Of a stretch of DNA of 64,000 nucleotides, positions 1 through 9,128 are shown piece by piece. Numbering within the stretch: position 1 is the first letter of the stretch; every line of letters starts with the position of its first letter. The notes below the pieces were generated by a model, which was not told the origin of the DNA, ran no database searches, and worked only from the letters and a program-made list of their open reading frames with translations. Location: assembly GCF_003385185.1 (NCBI RefSeq), contig NZ_PQHZ01000030.1, positions 1-64,000 of the forward strand, in the 5' to 3' direction. The translations under genes and the position numbers were made by a program. This stretch comes from Amycolatopsis palatopharyngis. Lineage in GTDB: Bacteria; Actinomycetota; Actinomycetes; Mycobacteriales; Pseudonocardiaceae.

Positions 1-96
1 GGGCGGGACGTCACAGGTTCGTAAGGCCTTGAGGCAGCCGCGGGAGGTGGGGATGGTCGAGGATGTGAGGGGACAGAGGTCACGTGGAGGTCATCG

Positions 97-678
97 ATGC
101 TCAGGGTTCGTTCGTTCGGCACAGCGCTCGCCGCTGTAGTGGTTCTCACGCTTGCCGCATGCGGTGGCGAACCAGGCACCGCCGGCGATCCTGACGCGAG
201 CGCCCCCGAGGCCAAAGCCGGCTCCAGTCAGCCAGAGCCGGCCAGCCCCGAGGACCAGCCCGCACAGTCGGCCGGCGTGCCCGAGGAGCTGGACTTCACC
301 GCCACCACTCTGGACGGTGCGGCGTTCTCCGGCGCCAGCCTCGCGGGCAAACCGGCCGTGTTGTGGTTCTGGGCGCCGTGGTGCCCGAGTTGTCGCGCGG
401 AGGCACCGGCGGTCGCTAAGGCTGCGGACGCGAACTCCGTGACCTTCGTCGGTGTCGCCGCACAGGACTCACCGGAAGCCATGCGCGACTTCGTGGATCA
501 GTACGGTGTCGGCAACTTCCGGCACCTCGAGGACGAGAACGCCGACATCTGGCGGCGGTTCGGCATCACCTACCAGCCTGCGTACGCCTTCGTCAGCGCC
601 GACGGCACGGTCGAGGTCGTCAAAGAGCGGTTGTCCGAAGAGGAACTGAACTCCCGCGTCGAGCAGCTCGGCAGCTGA
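97..678 (+). CDS. Thioredoxin-like lipoprotein (TlpA/DsbE type)
   Basis: 193-residue exported thiol-disulfide oxidoreductase. The N-terminus is a lipoprotein signal peptide with the lipobox LAAC and a lipidated Cys22. A Pro/Ala/Ser/Glu-rich linker of about 40 residues follows, then a thioredoxin fold with the active site WCPSC (Cys96, Cys99) and a later cis-Pro region (ITYQPAY). It should act on the outer face of the membrane, reducing or oxidising cysteines of secreted proteins. The CcdA-like protein encoded 4 nt downstream is the expected electron donor. A GGAGG ribosome site precedes the ATG. Confidence 0.9.
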   Translation: MLRVRSFGTALAAVVVLTLAACGGEPGTAGDPDASAPEAKAGSSQPEPASPEDQPAQSAGVPEELDFTATTLDGAAFSGASLAGKPAVLWFWAPWCPSCRAEAPAVAKAADANSVTFVGVAAQDSPEAMRDFVDQYGVGNFRHLEDENADIWRRFGITYQPAYAFVSADGTVEVVKERLSEEELNSRVEQLGS

Positions 679-682
679 GGCG

Positions 683-1576
683 GTGGATCCCGAGACTCTC
701 GGGTTCGCGCTCGCAGCAGGCATGGTCGCGAGCGTGAACCCGTGCGGGTTCGCCATGCTGCCCGCATATCTGGCTCTCGTCGTCACAGGCACCACGGACA
801 GCACGGACACCACGGACGCCGTCGGTCCGTCGCGCGCGACGGCCGTTGGCAGGGCACTCGCCGCCACCGCGGTCATGGCCACCGGGTTCCTGGTGGTATT
901 CGGCACCTTCGGGCTCGTCGTGGCGCCACTGGCCAGTTCCGTGCAGGAGTACCTGCCCGCCGTGACCGTGGTGATCGGTGTGGCGATGCTGGCGCTCGGC
1001 GGGTGGCTGCTGGCCGGCAGGGAAATCACCCTGCTGCTGCTGCCGAAACCGTCGAAGGGGGCGCCGACCGCGCGAATGGGGTCGATGCTCGGTTACGGCT
1101 TCGCCTACGCGATCGCGTCCCTGTCCTGCACGATCGGGCCGTTCCTCGCGGTGACGAGTACGACCTTCCGAAGTGGATCAGCACTGGAGGGAATCGCGGC
1201 TTATCTGGCCTACGGCGCGGGCATGGCCCTGGTGGTCGGTGTACTGGCCGTCGCCGTGGCGCTGGCAGGCAGCGCCGCGACGCGCGGCACGCGCCGGATC
1301 CTGCCCTACGTGAACCGTTTCGGTGGCGGGCTGCTGGTATTGGCCGGCCTCTACGTGGGCTACTACGGCGCATACGAGCTGCGCCTGTTCCACGGCGGTG
1401 GTTCCGCCGAGGACCCGGTGGTGGACGCCGCGGGAGCCGTCCAGTCCGTGCTCGTGCGGTGGGTGGACGGCATCGGCGCGGTGCCGTTGTTGATCGCGCT
1501 GGCCGTGCTCGTACTGCTGGCGGCCGGGATCACCAGGCGGCGCGGCCGCAGGCGCGGGCAGGACCGGGTCAGCTGA
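683..1576 (+). CDS. ccdA: CcdA-like cytochrome c biogenesis/thiol transporter
   Basis: 297-residue polytopic membrane protein of the CcdA/DsbD-beta family, which carries reducing equivalents from cytoplasmic thioredoxin across the membrane. The diagnostic NPCGF motif (Cys21) lies in the first helix and the partner cysteine is Cys149 in a later helix (SLSCTIGP). The start is GTG, 4 nt after the upstream thioredoxin stop, so the two are co-translated and probably work as a pair. The 3' end overlaps the convergent tetR gene by 8 nt. Confidence 0.88.
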   Translation: MDPETLGFALAAGMVASVNPCGFAMLPAYLALVVTGTTDSTDTTDAVGPSRATAVGRALAATAVMATGFLVVFGTFGLVVAPLASSVQEYLPAVTVVIGVAMLALGGWLLAGREITLLLLPKPSKGAPTARMGSMLGYGFAYAIASLSCTIGPFLAVTSTTFRSGSALEGIAAYLAYGAGMALVVGVLAVAVALAGSAATRGTRRILPYVNRFGGGLLVLAGLYVGYYGAYELRLFHGGGSAEDPVVDAAGAVQSVLVRWVDGIGAVPLLIALAVLVLLAAGITRRRGRRRGQDRVS

Positions 1577-2240
1577 GCCGCAGCTTCGGCTTGTGCTCCA
1601 GGTGGGAAAGGCCGTTCCAGGCCAGGTTCACCAGATGCGCGGCGACCTCGTCCCGCTTGGGTTTGCGCGCGTCGAGCCACCATTGACCGGTCAGCGCGAC
1701 CATGCCGACCAGCGCCTGCGCGTACAGCGCCGCGAGTTTGTCGTCGTAACCGCGTGCCGCGAACTGCTGGCCGAGGATGTGCTCAACCTGGCTGGCGATG
1801 TCGTTGAGCACTGTCGAGAATGTGCCGCCCGCGCTCGCCACCGGCGAATCCCTGACCAGAATCCGGAAACCGTCGTGCGAGTCCTCGACATAGCTGAGCA
1901 GCGCGGTCGCGGCCTGCTCGAGCATCGCCCTCGGGTGCCCACCGTGCAGAGTGGACACCATGCGGTCGAGCAGTAACTGCGTCTCCCGGTCCACGACGAC
2001 GGCGTAGATGCCTTCCTTGCCGCCGAAGTGCTCGTACACCACGGGCTTCGACACGTTGGCGCGGTGCGCGATCTCCTCCACCGACGTGCCGTCGAATCCC
2101 TTTTCCGCGAACAGCGCGCGGGCGACGTTGAGCAGTTGCTGCCTGCGCTCGGTTCCGGTCATGCGCACGCGGGTCATCGGGGCATCCGGCCGCGCCCCGA
2201 TGATCGCCGCGTCACGCTTCGCCCGCCGTCTCGTCGCCAC
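1569..2240 (-). CDS. TetR-family transcriptional regulator (Rv1019-like)
   Basis: 223-residue one-component repressor. Residues about 30-75 form the TetR helix-turn-helix (SVEEIAHRANVSKPVVYEHF), followed by an all-helical ligand domain. The gene lies 24 nt downstream of the desaturase gene on the same strand, so they are probably one transcript and the regulator may control the desaturase. Its position near glmU matches Rv1019 of M. tuberculosis. An internal ATG at 2177 (MTRVRM) would remove 21 basic residues and is an equally plausible start. Confidence 0.82.
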   Translation of the reverse strand: MATRRRAKRDAAIIGARPDAPMTRVRMTGTERRQQLLNVARALFAEKGFDGTSVEEIAHRANVSKPVVYEHFGGKEGIYAVVVDRETQLLLDRMVSTLHGGHPRAMLEQAATALLSYVEDSHDGFRILVRDSPVASAGGTFSTVLNDIASQVEHILGQQFAARGYDDKLAALYAQALVGMVALTGQWWLDARKPKRDEVAAHLVNLAWNGLSHLEHKPKLRLS

Positions 2241-2264
2241 GGGCTCGAGGGTAAACCCTGCCCG

Positions 2265-3245
2265 TCAGCTGGAAGTGGTCGACGTGGTCGACCCAGAAAG
2301 GCGGGCCAGCCGCTGCGGTGTCGGCCAGCGGACGTTGTGGGCCCAGCCGAACTTCTCGAACAGCCAGATCACCCGTGCCGAGATGTCGATCTGTCCGCGC
2401 TGCACTCCGTGACGCGCCGACGTCGGATCGGCGTGGTGCAGGTTGTGCCAGGACTCCCCGAAGGAGAAGATCGCCAGCGGCCAGAAGTTCGCCGACTTGT
2501 CCCTTGCGGTGAACGGACGCTCGCCGAGCATGTGGCAGATCGAGTTCACCGACCATGTCACGTGGTGCAGCACGCACACGCGGACAAATCCGGCCCAGAA
2601 GATCCCGGTCACCACTCCCCAGAACGACCAGCTGATCAGACCACCGAGAATGCCGGGCAGCACGAGACTCAACACGGTCCACAGCACGAAGAGGCTGTCC
2701 ACCTTCTTGATGTCGGGGTCGCGGAGCAGGTCCGGCGCGAACCGCTCGGCGTTGGTGCTGTCCCGCTCGAAGAGCCAGCCCATGTGCGCATGCCAGAAGC
2801 CCTTGGCGATCGCCAGCGGGCTGGTGCCGAACGCCCACGGCGAGTGCGGGTCGCCGTCGCGGTCGGAGAACGCGTGGTGCCTGCGGTGGTCGGCGACCCA
2901 GGTGATCACCGGGCCTTGCACGGCAGTGCTGCCCGCGATGGCCATCGCCACCCGCAGCCAGCGCTTTGCCTTGAACGATCCGTGGGTGAAGTATCGGTGG
3001 TACGACACCGTGATGCCGAGGCCGGATATAACGTAAAACGCGAGGAAAAGCCCCACGTCGACCCAGGTCAGCCCCCAGCCCCAGGCGAAGGGAACGGCCA
3101 CGAGAAGGGCGAGCAGCGGGGCGACGACCCCGAAGTACACCGTGGCTTGGACGACGTTCGAGCGCTGACCGTCGATTACGGGTTTCGGCCCCGATGCGGC
3201 CGGCGGCTCGCCGGAAGCGGCGGAGCGGTCGAGGGTTGCCGTCAT
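2265..3245 (-). CDS. Acyl-CoA (stearoyl-type) delta-9 fatty acid desaturase
   Basis: 326-residue membrane di-iron desaturase that introduces a cis double bond into acyl-CoA chains. All three histidine boxes are present: HRYFTH, HRRHH and HNLHH. Hydrophobic segments near residues 35-75 and 175-215 flank them. The ATG at 3245 has GGGAAGAAG upstream; a GTG six codons earlier is in frame but less likely. It probably heads a two-gene operon with the TetR gene, and a perfect inverted repeat at 3299-3311 is a candidate operator. Confidence 0.9.
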   Translation of the reverse strand: MTATLDRSAASGEPPAASGPKPVIDGQRSNVVQATVYFGVVAPLLALLVAVPFAWGWGLTWVDVGLFLAFYVISGLGITVSYHRYFTHGSFKAKRWLRVAMAIAGSTAVQGPVITWVADHRRHHAFSDRDGDPHSPWAFGTSPLAIAKGFWHAHMGWLFERDSTNAERFAPDLLRDPDIKKVDSLFVLWTVLSLVLPGILGGLISWSFWGVVTGIFWAGFVRVCVLHHVTWSVNSICHMLGERPFTARDKSANFWPLAIFSFGESWHNLHHADPTSARHGVQRGQIDISARVIWLFEKFGWAHNVRWPTPQRLARLSGSTTSTTSS

Positions 3246-3298
3246 GCAGTCACTTCTTCCCACGCGGGACCCGACAAAGGGTCGCCTTACCTACGATG

Positions 3299-3311
3299 CC
3301 GTAAGTTACGG
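3299..3311. promoter_or_regulatory. Candidate operator upstream of the desaturase
   Basis: CCGTAAGTTACGG is a perfect 6+6 inverted repeat around a central G, 54 nt upstream of the desaturase start. TetR regulators commonly bind such sites, and a TetR gene is in the same operon, so autoregulated control of membrane unsaturation is plausible. Binding is inferred. Confidence 0.5.
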
Positions 3312-3501
3312 TACAGGAGGTTTCCCGCTTCCGACCAGAGTCAACCGGGCACTACCTGACAAGGGTGAGGCGACACACCCACCCGCACGTAAGACCCGTA
3401 GGCCGAATGCGAGAGACTGTGCAGGTCAGGGCATTGGCGTGGGCGATCTCCGGATCCCGGGACGAGGCCCGCCGAGGTGTGACTATCCTGACCAGGCACG
3501 A

Positions 3502-3573
3502 TCCGCCGTAGTGTAATTGGCAGCACTTCAGATTTTGGTTCTGACAGTTCAGGTTCGAATCCTGGCGGCGGAG
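3502..3573 (+). tRNA. tRNA-Gln (anticodon TTG)
   Basis: The acceptor arms TCCGCCG and CGGCGGA pair over 7 bp. The anticodon stem TCAGA/TCTGA closes the loop TTTTGGT with anticodon TTG, which reads CAA. The T-loop contains GTTCGAATC. CCA is not encoded. A tRNA-Gln upstream of glmU is common in actinobacteria. Confidence 0.95.
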
Positions 3574-3667
3574 CGGGTCCTTCGGCGACGGGTTGACGAG
3601 GGGGTGAAGGCGGCTGCACGAAGAGGCTCGCGAGCCACGTGACGCATCCGGCCCGGCGTTGGGCGAC

Positions 3668-5401
3668 ATGTCCGATGCCTGGCTACTCGGCCGTGCCCGC
3701 GAACTCAACGCCATCGTGCAGCGTAGCGACCGCACCGAGCAGCTCAAGATCATCGGTACTGTTGACGAGCTGCTGGAGGAGACGCAGCGTCGCGGCGAAC
3801 CGATCCTCGTCGCGCAACTGCTGCGAGCGGCTTCGCTGGCCCGGCTGGTCACCCGTGGAATCGCGCTGGAAGCCGAACCCCTGCTCGACGAACTGCTCGC
3901 GCATACGCGCAGGCACGGCCTCGCGCTCCTGCGGGCGGACGCGCACGCCATCCGCGGCAGGCTGCTCGTGCTCTCCGTGCAGGAGGACGCGGCACTGACC
4001 GAGATCGCCAGGGCACTTGCGATTCTCGACGATTCACCAACACCGGACGTACAGCTGGGCAGGCGGGCGTGGGACCGGCTGCTCTCCTCCGCCCTGATCG
4101 ACTGCTGGATCGTGCTGAACCAGCTCGGGGTCTACGAGGCCGCCGAGGAGGTGATCGCCAGGGCCCACCAGGCGGTCAGGGACAGCGCCGGCCCGCACGA
4201 AATCACCCTGCAGCTGATCAACCGGGTCAAAATGCTGCTCGGCTGGGGCCTGCGGCTCGAACGCGTCGGGCGGGACGACGAGGCGAGCGAGAAGTTCCGT
4301 ACCGCCGCCTCCATGGCGATCGCCGTCGAGGCGCCGTTCGCCGAGTCGCTGTTCCCGCGCCAGGCGGGGGTGCCCGCCGTCGACCAGGTCGGCGTGCTCG
4401 CCGCCTCGCTGGCGCTCGCCGCACCGAGTTCCGCGCACCTCGACCGGTTGCGCAAGCTGAACTCCGAGCAGGGCTGGCCGCACGAACACGTCATCGTCAC
4501 CATCGCGCTTGCCCGCTGTCTCGAGGGGGTCGGCGGCAGGGACGAGGCGATGCGCATGCTGATCGAAGCGCAGCACCTGCAGGCCGACGACAACTCCCAG
4601 CCGTCGATGCGGCTGAATCTGTTCCGCGAGATCGCCCGGCTCGGCAGCGAGGGTGCCGTTGACGGCGCCGCGGGACCAGATGGGGCCATCAGACCGGACG
4701 ACAATCGGCCTGCCGCGCTGCTCGCCGACTACTCCGCCGCGCTGGAGGCCGAACTCTGGGCCCTGCGGGAGTCGCAGATCGCCACACTGAACACCCGTCG
4801 CGAACACGAACGGCTCTCGGCCGAGCACGGCGCGATCACCCAGCAGGCGTTGCAGGACCCGCTGACCGGGCTGCCCAACCGCAGGGCACTGGACGACCGG
4901 CTGCGAACCCTGGCCGGCTCGGTCAACGCGCAGCCACTCGCGGTCGCGCTGGTCGATCTGGACGGCTTCAAGGACGTCAACGACCGCCACTCCCATGCCG
5001 AAGGCGACGACGTGCTCAGGGTCGTGGCCAGCACGCTGCGTGACGCACTGCGTGGTGACGACCTGGTGGCGAGGTATGGCGGAGACGAGTTCATCGCGCT
5101 GCTACCGGGCGCGCCGGTTTCCGCCGCGAAGCAGGCGCTCGGCCGCGCCGTCACGGCGGTCGCCTCCCTGCCACACCATCTCTCGCACGGCGTGACCCTG
5201 TCGGTCGGCCTCGTCTCCCTGCGTCCACAGGAACGCGCCGAACAGGTCCTCTCCCGGGCCGACGCGGCCATGTACCAGGCAAAACGGCGGGGCGGAAACC
5301 AGATCGCCGCCGCAACAGCCGGCGTGGGCGACCCGTTGGGCGGCTGGCCCGAGGATGTCACGCCAACCGACCCCACGTGGGACCTCGAGGAACACACGTA
5401 G
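3668..5401 (+). CDS. GGDEF-domain diguanylate cyclase with TPR-like sensor
   Basis: About 577 residues. The first 350 or so are helical and TPR-like, with no membrane segment, so this is a soluble sensor region. A short coiled linker (residues ~360-390) leads into a complete GGDEF domain carrying RYGGDEFIALLPG near residue 470, with the preceding DPLTGLPNRR motif. An intact GGDEF predicts synthesis of cyclic di-GMP from two GTP. There is no EAL domain. The ATG at 3668 is preferred over a TTG three codons upstream; neither has a strong ribosome site. Confidence 0.85.
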   Translation: MSDAWLLGRARELNAIVQRSDRTEQLKIIGTVDELLEETQRRGEPILVAQLLRAASLARLVTRGIALEAEPLLDELLAHTRRHGLALLRADAHAIRGRLLVLSVQEDAALTEIARALAILDDSPTPDVQLGRRAWDRLLSSALIDCWIVLNQLGVYEAAEEVIARAHQAVRDSAGPHEITLQLINRVKMLLGWGLRLERVGRDDEASEKFRTAASMAIAVEAPFAESLFPRQAGVPAVDQVGVLAASLALAAPSSAHLDRLRKLNSEQGWPHEHVIVTIALARCLEGVGGRDEAMRMLIEAQHLQADDNSQPSMRLNLFREIARLGSEGAVDGAAGPDGAIRPDDNRPAALLADYSAALEAELWALRESQIATLNTRREHERLSAEHGAITQQALQDPLTGLPNRRALDDRLRTLAGSVNAQPLAVALVDLDGFKDVNDRHSHAEGDDVLRVVASTLRDALRGDDLVARYGGDEFIALLPGAPVSAAKQALGRAVTAVASLPHHLSHGVTLSVGLVSLRPQERAEQVLSRADAAMYQAKRRGGNQIAAATAGVGDPLGGWPEDVTPTDPTWDLEEHT

Positions 5402-5487
5402 GATCCTGGCCCGGTACGGAAGCCGCCAGTCGGGTGACACATGCGCCGCAGCATGTGACCTGACGAAGTCGTCGAACGAGGAGTGCT

Positions 5488-6978
5488 GTGACCGGCCCGC
5501 TGAGCACACTGATCCTTGCTGCGGGTGAGGGCACCCGCATGCGTTCCGCCACACCCAAGGTGCTGCACCCCATCGCGGGCAGACCCCTGGTCGAGCACGC
5601 CGTGCGCGCCGCGGCCGGGCTGGACCCCGACCACCTGGTCGTGGTCGTCGGCCACGGCAGGGACGCCGTGCGCGAGCATCTCGACGCCGTGGGTAAGGCC
5701 CTCGACCGGTCGGTGGCGACCGCGGTTCAGGAAAGCCAGAACGGGACCGGGCACGCCGTGTCCTGCGCACTCGCCGAACTGCCCGGCGACCTCACGGGGA
5801 CCGTGCTGGTCAGCTACGGCGACGTGCCGCTGCTGGACACCGAAACGCTGGCCATGTTGCTGGCCGAGCACCGCCAGGGCGGCAACGCGGTCACGGTGCT
5901 CACCGCCGTGCTCACCGAGCCGACCGGTTACGGCCGGATACTGCGCGGCGCGGACGGCGACGTGACCGGAATCGTCGAGCAGAAGGACGCCACCGCCGAG
6001 CAGCTGGCGATCACGGAGATCAACTCCGGGGTGTACGCCTTCGACGCCCAGGTACTCGCCGATGGCCTGTCCCGGCTTTCGACCGACAACGCGCAGGGCG
6101 AGCTCTACCTGACCGACGTACTGGGCATCGCCCGTGCCGACGGCAGGCCGGTCGGTGCCCTGGTGGTGGATGACCCGTGGCTCACCGAGGGCGTCAACGA
6201 CCGGGTGCAGCTGTCCACGCTCGGCGCGGAGCTCAACCGGCGGATCGTGCGCAGGTGGCAGCGCGAGGGGGTAACCGTCACCGATCCCGCGACGACCTGG
6301 CTGGACGCGGACGTGACGCTGGCCCGAGATGTCGTACTCGCTCCGGGTGTCCAGCTGCACGGCGCGACGAAGGTCGGCGAGGGCGCCCGCGTCGGCCCGG
6401 ATTCCACGCTTACGGACGTGACCGTCGGAGCCGGCGCGACCGTGATCCGCACCCACGGATCGGACTCCGTCCTGGAGGCCGGAGCGAAGGTCGGACCGTT
6501 CGCCTACCTGCGGCCGGGCACCCGGCTGGGGGAGAACGGGAAGATCGGCACGTTCGTGGAGACCAAGAACGCCGACATCGGCCCCGGCTCAAAGGTGCCG
6601 CACCTCACGTACGTGGGGGACGCCACGATCGGCGAGCGAAGCAACATCGGATGTTCCAGTGTGTTTGTCAACTACGACGGCGTGAACAAGCACCACACCA
6701 CGATCGGATCCCATGTGCGGCTCGGCTCGGACAACACGTTCGTCGCTCCGGTGACCGTGGGCGACGGCGCATACAGCGGCGCGGGCGCGGTCATCCGGCG
6801 TAACGTGCCGCCAGGGGCGCTCGCCGTGTCGGGAGCGCCGCAACGCAACATCGAAGACTGGGTCGTCCGGCGCAGGCCGGGCACCCCAGCGGCAACGGCG
6901 GCCGAGGCTGCCCGAGCTGCTGAGCAGGACGAGAACGTGCAGGATCCAGCAGCACACGACGGGGAGTCGCCAGCATGA
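5488..6978 (+). CDS. glmU: Bifunctional UDP-GlcNAc pyrophosphorylase/GlcN-1-P acetyltransferase
   Basis: 496 residues, cytoplasmic. It acetylates glucosamine-1-phosphate and then forms UDP-GlcNAc for peptidoglycan. The N-terminal uridylyltransferase has LAAGEGTRMRS (residues 10-20). From about residue 260 the left-handed beta-helix hexapeptide repeats begin, including the acetyltransferase histidine at about 372 (PHLTYVGD). The start is GTG with GAGGAG upstream. The last 4 nt overlap prs (ATGA), so GlcNAc and PRPP synthesis genes are translationally coupled. The C-terminal tail is longer than in E. coli GlmU. Confidence 0.97.
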   Translation: MTGPLSTLILAAGEGTRMRSATPKVLHPIAGRPLVEHAVRAAAGLDPDHLVVVVGHGRDAVREHLDAVGKALDRSVATAVQESQNGTGHAVSCALAELPGDLTGTVLVSYGDVPLLDTETLAMLLAEHRQGGNAVTVLTAVLTEPTGYGRILRGADGDVTGIVEQKDATAEQLAITEINSGVYAFDAQVLADGLSRLSTDNAQGELYLTDVLGIARADGRPVGALVVDDPWLTEGVNDRVQLSTLGAELNRRIVRRWQREGVTVTDPATTWLDADVTLARDVVLAPGVQLHGATKVGEGARVGPDSTLTDVTVGAGATVIRTHGSDSVLEAGAKVGPFAYLRPGTRLGENGKIGTFVETKNADIGPGSKVPHLTYVGDATIGERSNIGCSSVFVNYDGVNKHHTTIGSHVRLGSDNTFVAPVTVGDGAYSGAGAVIRRNVPPGALAVSGAPQRNIEDWVVRRRPGTPAATAAEAARAAEQDENVQDPAAHDGESPA

Positions 6979-7955
6979 GCCCGAAGTCCGGAACGCCGCA
7001 GAAGAATCTGATGCTCTTCTCCGGCCGCGCACACCTGGAGCTGGCCGAGGAAGTGGCCAAGCACCTCGATGTGACGATCACCCCGCAGACCCTGCACAAC
7101 TTCGCCAACGGCGAGATCTTCGTGCGGTTCCAGGAGTCGGTGCGCGGCACCGACGCGTTCGTGCTGCAGAGCCACACCACGCCGATCAACGAGTGGGTGA
7201 TGGAACAGCTGATCATGGTGGACGCACTCAAGCGCGCCAGCGCGAAGCGCATCACCGTGATCATGCCGTTCTACCCGTATGCGCGGCAGGACAAGAAGCA
7301 CAAGGGCCGCGAGCCGATCTCGGCACGGCTGATCGCGGACCTGTTCAAGACAGCAGGCGCCGACCGGATCATGACGGTCGACCTGCACACCGCGCAGATC
7401 CAGGGCTTCTTCGACGGACCGGTCGACCACCTGCTCGCGCAGAACGTGCTCGCCCAGCACATCAAGGAGACCTACGGCAACGCCGACATCACCGTCGTCT
7501 CCCCCGATTCCGGCCGCGTCCGGCTCGCGGAGAAGTGGGCGCAGCAGCTCGGTGACCGGCCGATCGCGTTCATCCACAAGACCAGGGACCCGGACAAGCC
7601 GAACGAGGCCGTCGCCAACCGCGTGGTCGGCAAGGTCAAGGACCGGTTGTGCGTACTGGTCGACGACATGATCGACACCGGTGGCACGATCGTGAAGGCC
7701 ACCGAGGCACTGCTCGCGGAGGGTGCTTCGGACGTGGTGATCGCGTCCACGCACGGCATCCTGTCCGATCCGGCCACCGAGCGGCTGGCGAACTGCAAGG
7801 CGCGCGAGGTGATCGTCACCAACACGCTGCCGATCCCGGAGGATAAGCGCTTCCCTGGCATGACGGTTCTGTCCATCGCACCGCTGCTGGCCCGTGCCAT
7901 CGAAGCGGTGTTCGAGGACGGTTCGGTGACGAGCCTGTTCGACGGCAGCGCGTAG
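6975..7955 (+). CDS. prs: Ribose-phosphate pyrophosphokinase
   Basis: 326-residue enzyme that makes PRPP from ribose-5-phosphate and ATP for nucleotide, His and Trp synthesis. The flexible ATP region contains YARQDKKHKGREPIS, and the PRPP-binding loop VDDMIDTGGT starts at residue 229. The ATG overlaps the glmU stop. A 48-nt imperfect palindrome begins 7 nt after the stop codon and probably terminates the transcript. Confidence 0.97.
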   Translation: MSPKSGTPQKNLMLFSGRAHLELAEEVAKHLDVTITPQTLHNFANGEIFVRFQESVRGTDAFVLQSHTTPINEWVMEQLIMVDALKRASAKRITVIMPFYPYARQDKKHKGREPISARLIADLFKTAGADRIMTVDLHTAQIQGFFDGPVDHLLAQNVLAQHIKETYGNADITVVSPDSGRVRLAEKWAQQLGDRPIAFIHKTRDPDKPNEAVANRVVGKVKDRLCVLVDDMIDTGGTIVKATEALLAEGASDVVIASTHGILSDPATERLANCKAREVIVTNTLPIPEDKRFPGMTVLSIAPLLARAIEAVFEDGSVTSLFDGSA

Positions 7956-7961
7956 CGCGAC

Positions 7962-8009
7962 AACGAGTCTTGGTGGCGCTTTCCCAGGAAAGTGCCACCA
8001 GGACTCGTT
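7962..8009 (+). terminator. Long interrupted palindrome after prs, related to the CTTTCCC family
   Basis: Arms AACGAGTC, TGGTGGC and CTTTCC are mirrored by GGAAAG, GCCACCA and GACTCGTT with single mismatches between blocks, giving a 48-nt hairpin. Its centre, CTTTCCCAGGAAAG, is one base from the core of the repeat family found downstream. It starts 7 nt after the prs stop, so a terminator or mRNA-stabilising role is likely. Confidence 0.7.
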
Positions 8010-8050
8010 CCTGCCGAGAGCGTACGCCCCCGGCCCCGCACGTCCCGGCG

Positions 8051-8074
8051 TCGCACTTTCCCGGGAAAGCGCGA
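8051..8074. repeat. Intergenic palindrome (CTTTCCCGGGAAAG family), copy 2
   Basis: TCGCACTTTCCC is followed by its near-mirror GGGAAAGCGCGA, a 24-nt palindrome with one non-complementary pair. It lies in the prs-rplY gap with three other copies. Confidence 0.85.
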
Positions 8075-8148
8075 GTGTTGCGGCTGCCCGGTTTTCACGC
8101 TGCGCAAGTTTCCGACGCGGCCGATGTCGGCACCGGCTCGCCGGGTAG

Positions 8149-8170
8149 CGCGCTTTCCCGGGAAAGTGCG
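8149..8170. repeat. Intergenic palindrome, copy 3
   Basis: CGCGCTTTCCC followed by GGGAAAGTGCG. Same core as the other copies, with an outer C/T variation in one arm. It sits 20 nt from copy 4. Confidence 0.85.
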
Positions 8171-8190
8171 GTACATGCGCGCGCATGTAT

Positions 8191-8212
8191 GGCACTTTCC
8201 CGGGAAAGCGCG
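8191..8212. repeat. Intergenic palindrome, copy 4
   Basis: GGCACTTTCCC followed by GGGAAAGCGCG. GCGC-rich alternating sequence (ATGCGCGCATGTAT) separates it from copy 3. Confidence 0.85.
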
Positions 8213-8473
8213 GGGCCTGGTCGGCGACGCACGCCGTCGTCCCCGGCCGACGGGCCGTGCAGGTCGCACTGGTAGTTTCCGCCCCGGCCGCGACGACAGA
8301 AACGGCTGCATTAGACTGTGCAGGTTGTCTCGGCGAGGCGGGCTCCAGCGCACGCGGTGCCCGACGTTATCGACGCGGCGGCTTGAGTAGCCACGCGCCC
8401 GTGCACGCCAGGAACTCGCCGCCGAACAGCCAGCAGCACACCGCCTGATCCCCATCGCAAGGAGAGCAAGACC
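8213..8473 (+). other. rplY upstream region
   Basis: 261 nt without a supported gene. A possible -10 hexamer TAGACT lies at 8312-8317, which would give a leader of about 150 nt before rplY. No clear -35 box is visible. The rplY ribosome site AAGGAG is at 8459-8464. Confidence 0.35.
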
Positions 8474-9121
8474 GTGTCCGAGGTACGTCTGACCGTCGAG
8501 CCGCGCACCGAGTTCGGCAAGGGCGCCGCGCGCCGCACGCGCCGTGCCGGCAAGATCCCTGCGGTGCTCTACGGCCACGGCGCCGACCCGCGGCACCTGG
8601 CCCTGCCCGCCGTCGACTTCGCCCGTGTGATCAGGGACAACGGCAACAACGCCGTGCTGACCCTCGATGTCGCCGGTGCCGCCGCGAAGGCCGAGAAGGG
8701 CACCGAGCTCGCCCTCACCAAGACCATCACCGTGCACCCGCTGAAGAACTACATCGAGCATGTCGACCTGCTCGTGGTCAACCGCGGCGAGAAGGTCACC
8801 GTCGAGGTGCCCGTCGTGCTGGTCGGCAACGCCGCGTCCGGCACCCTGGTGCACCAGGACCTCGACACCATTCAGGTCGAGGTCGAGGCGCAGGACATCC
8901 CTGAGCAGCTCGAGGTCTCGATCGAAGGCGCCGAGGCAGGCACCCAGGTCCTCGCGGCCGGCGTGCTGCTGCCCGCGGGCGCAAGCCTGGCCACCGACCC
9001 GGACTACCTGGTCGTCGCCGTCAACGAGGCGCCGAGCGAGGCGTCCATGGAGGCGGACGTCGACACCGAGGGCGCAGGCGTGGTCGAGGACCAGCCCGAG
9101 GCCGAGAGCGCATCCGAGTAA
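8474..9121 (+). CDS. rplY: 50S ribosomal protein L25 (CTC/TL5 form)
   Basis: 215-residue 5S rRNA-binding protein. Residues 1-90 form the L25 core (RTEFGKGAARRTRR, AVLYGHG). The longer C-terminal beta domain is that of the general-stress CTC/TL5 variant. The tail is acidic (Glu/Asp-rich), as usual in actinobacteria. The start is GTG with AAGGAG 9 nt upstream. pth follows after 7 nt, the same pairing as in M. tuberculosis. Confidence 0.95.
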   Translation: MSEVRLTVEPRTEFGKGAARRTRRAGKIPAVLYGHGADPRHLALPAVDFARVIRDNGNNAVLTLDVAGAAAKAEKGTELALTKTITVHPLKNYIEHVDLLVVNRGEKVTVEVPVVLVGNAASGTLVHQDLDTIQVEVEAQDIPEQLEVSIEGAEAGTQVLAAGVLLPAGASLATDPDYLVVAVNEAPSEASMEADVDTEGAGVVEDQPEAESASE

Positions 9122-9128
9122 CCAGTTC

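Noticed and set aside
4729..6456. Long open frame of 575 codons on the minus strand across the GGDEF and glmU genes
   Set aside because: It is antisense to two well-supported genes, is low in recognisable motifs and reflects high-GC shadow coding.
8051..8212. CRISPR array suggested by repeated palindromes
   Set aside because: Spacing is irregular, copies are only 22-24 nt and fully palindromic, groups are scattered over 31 kb, and no cas gene is present.
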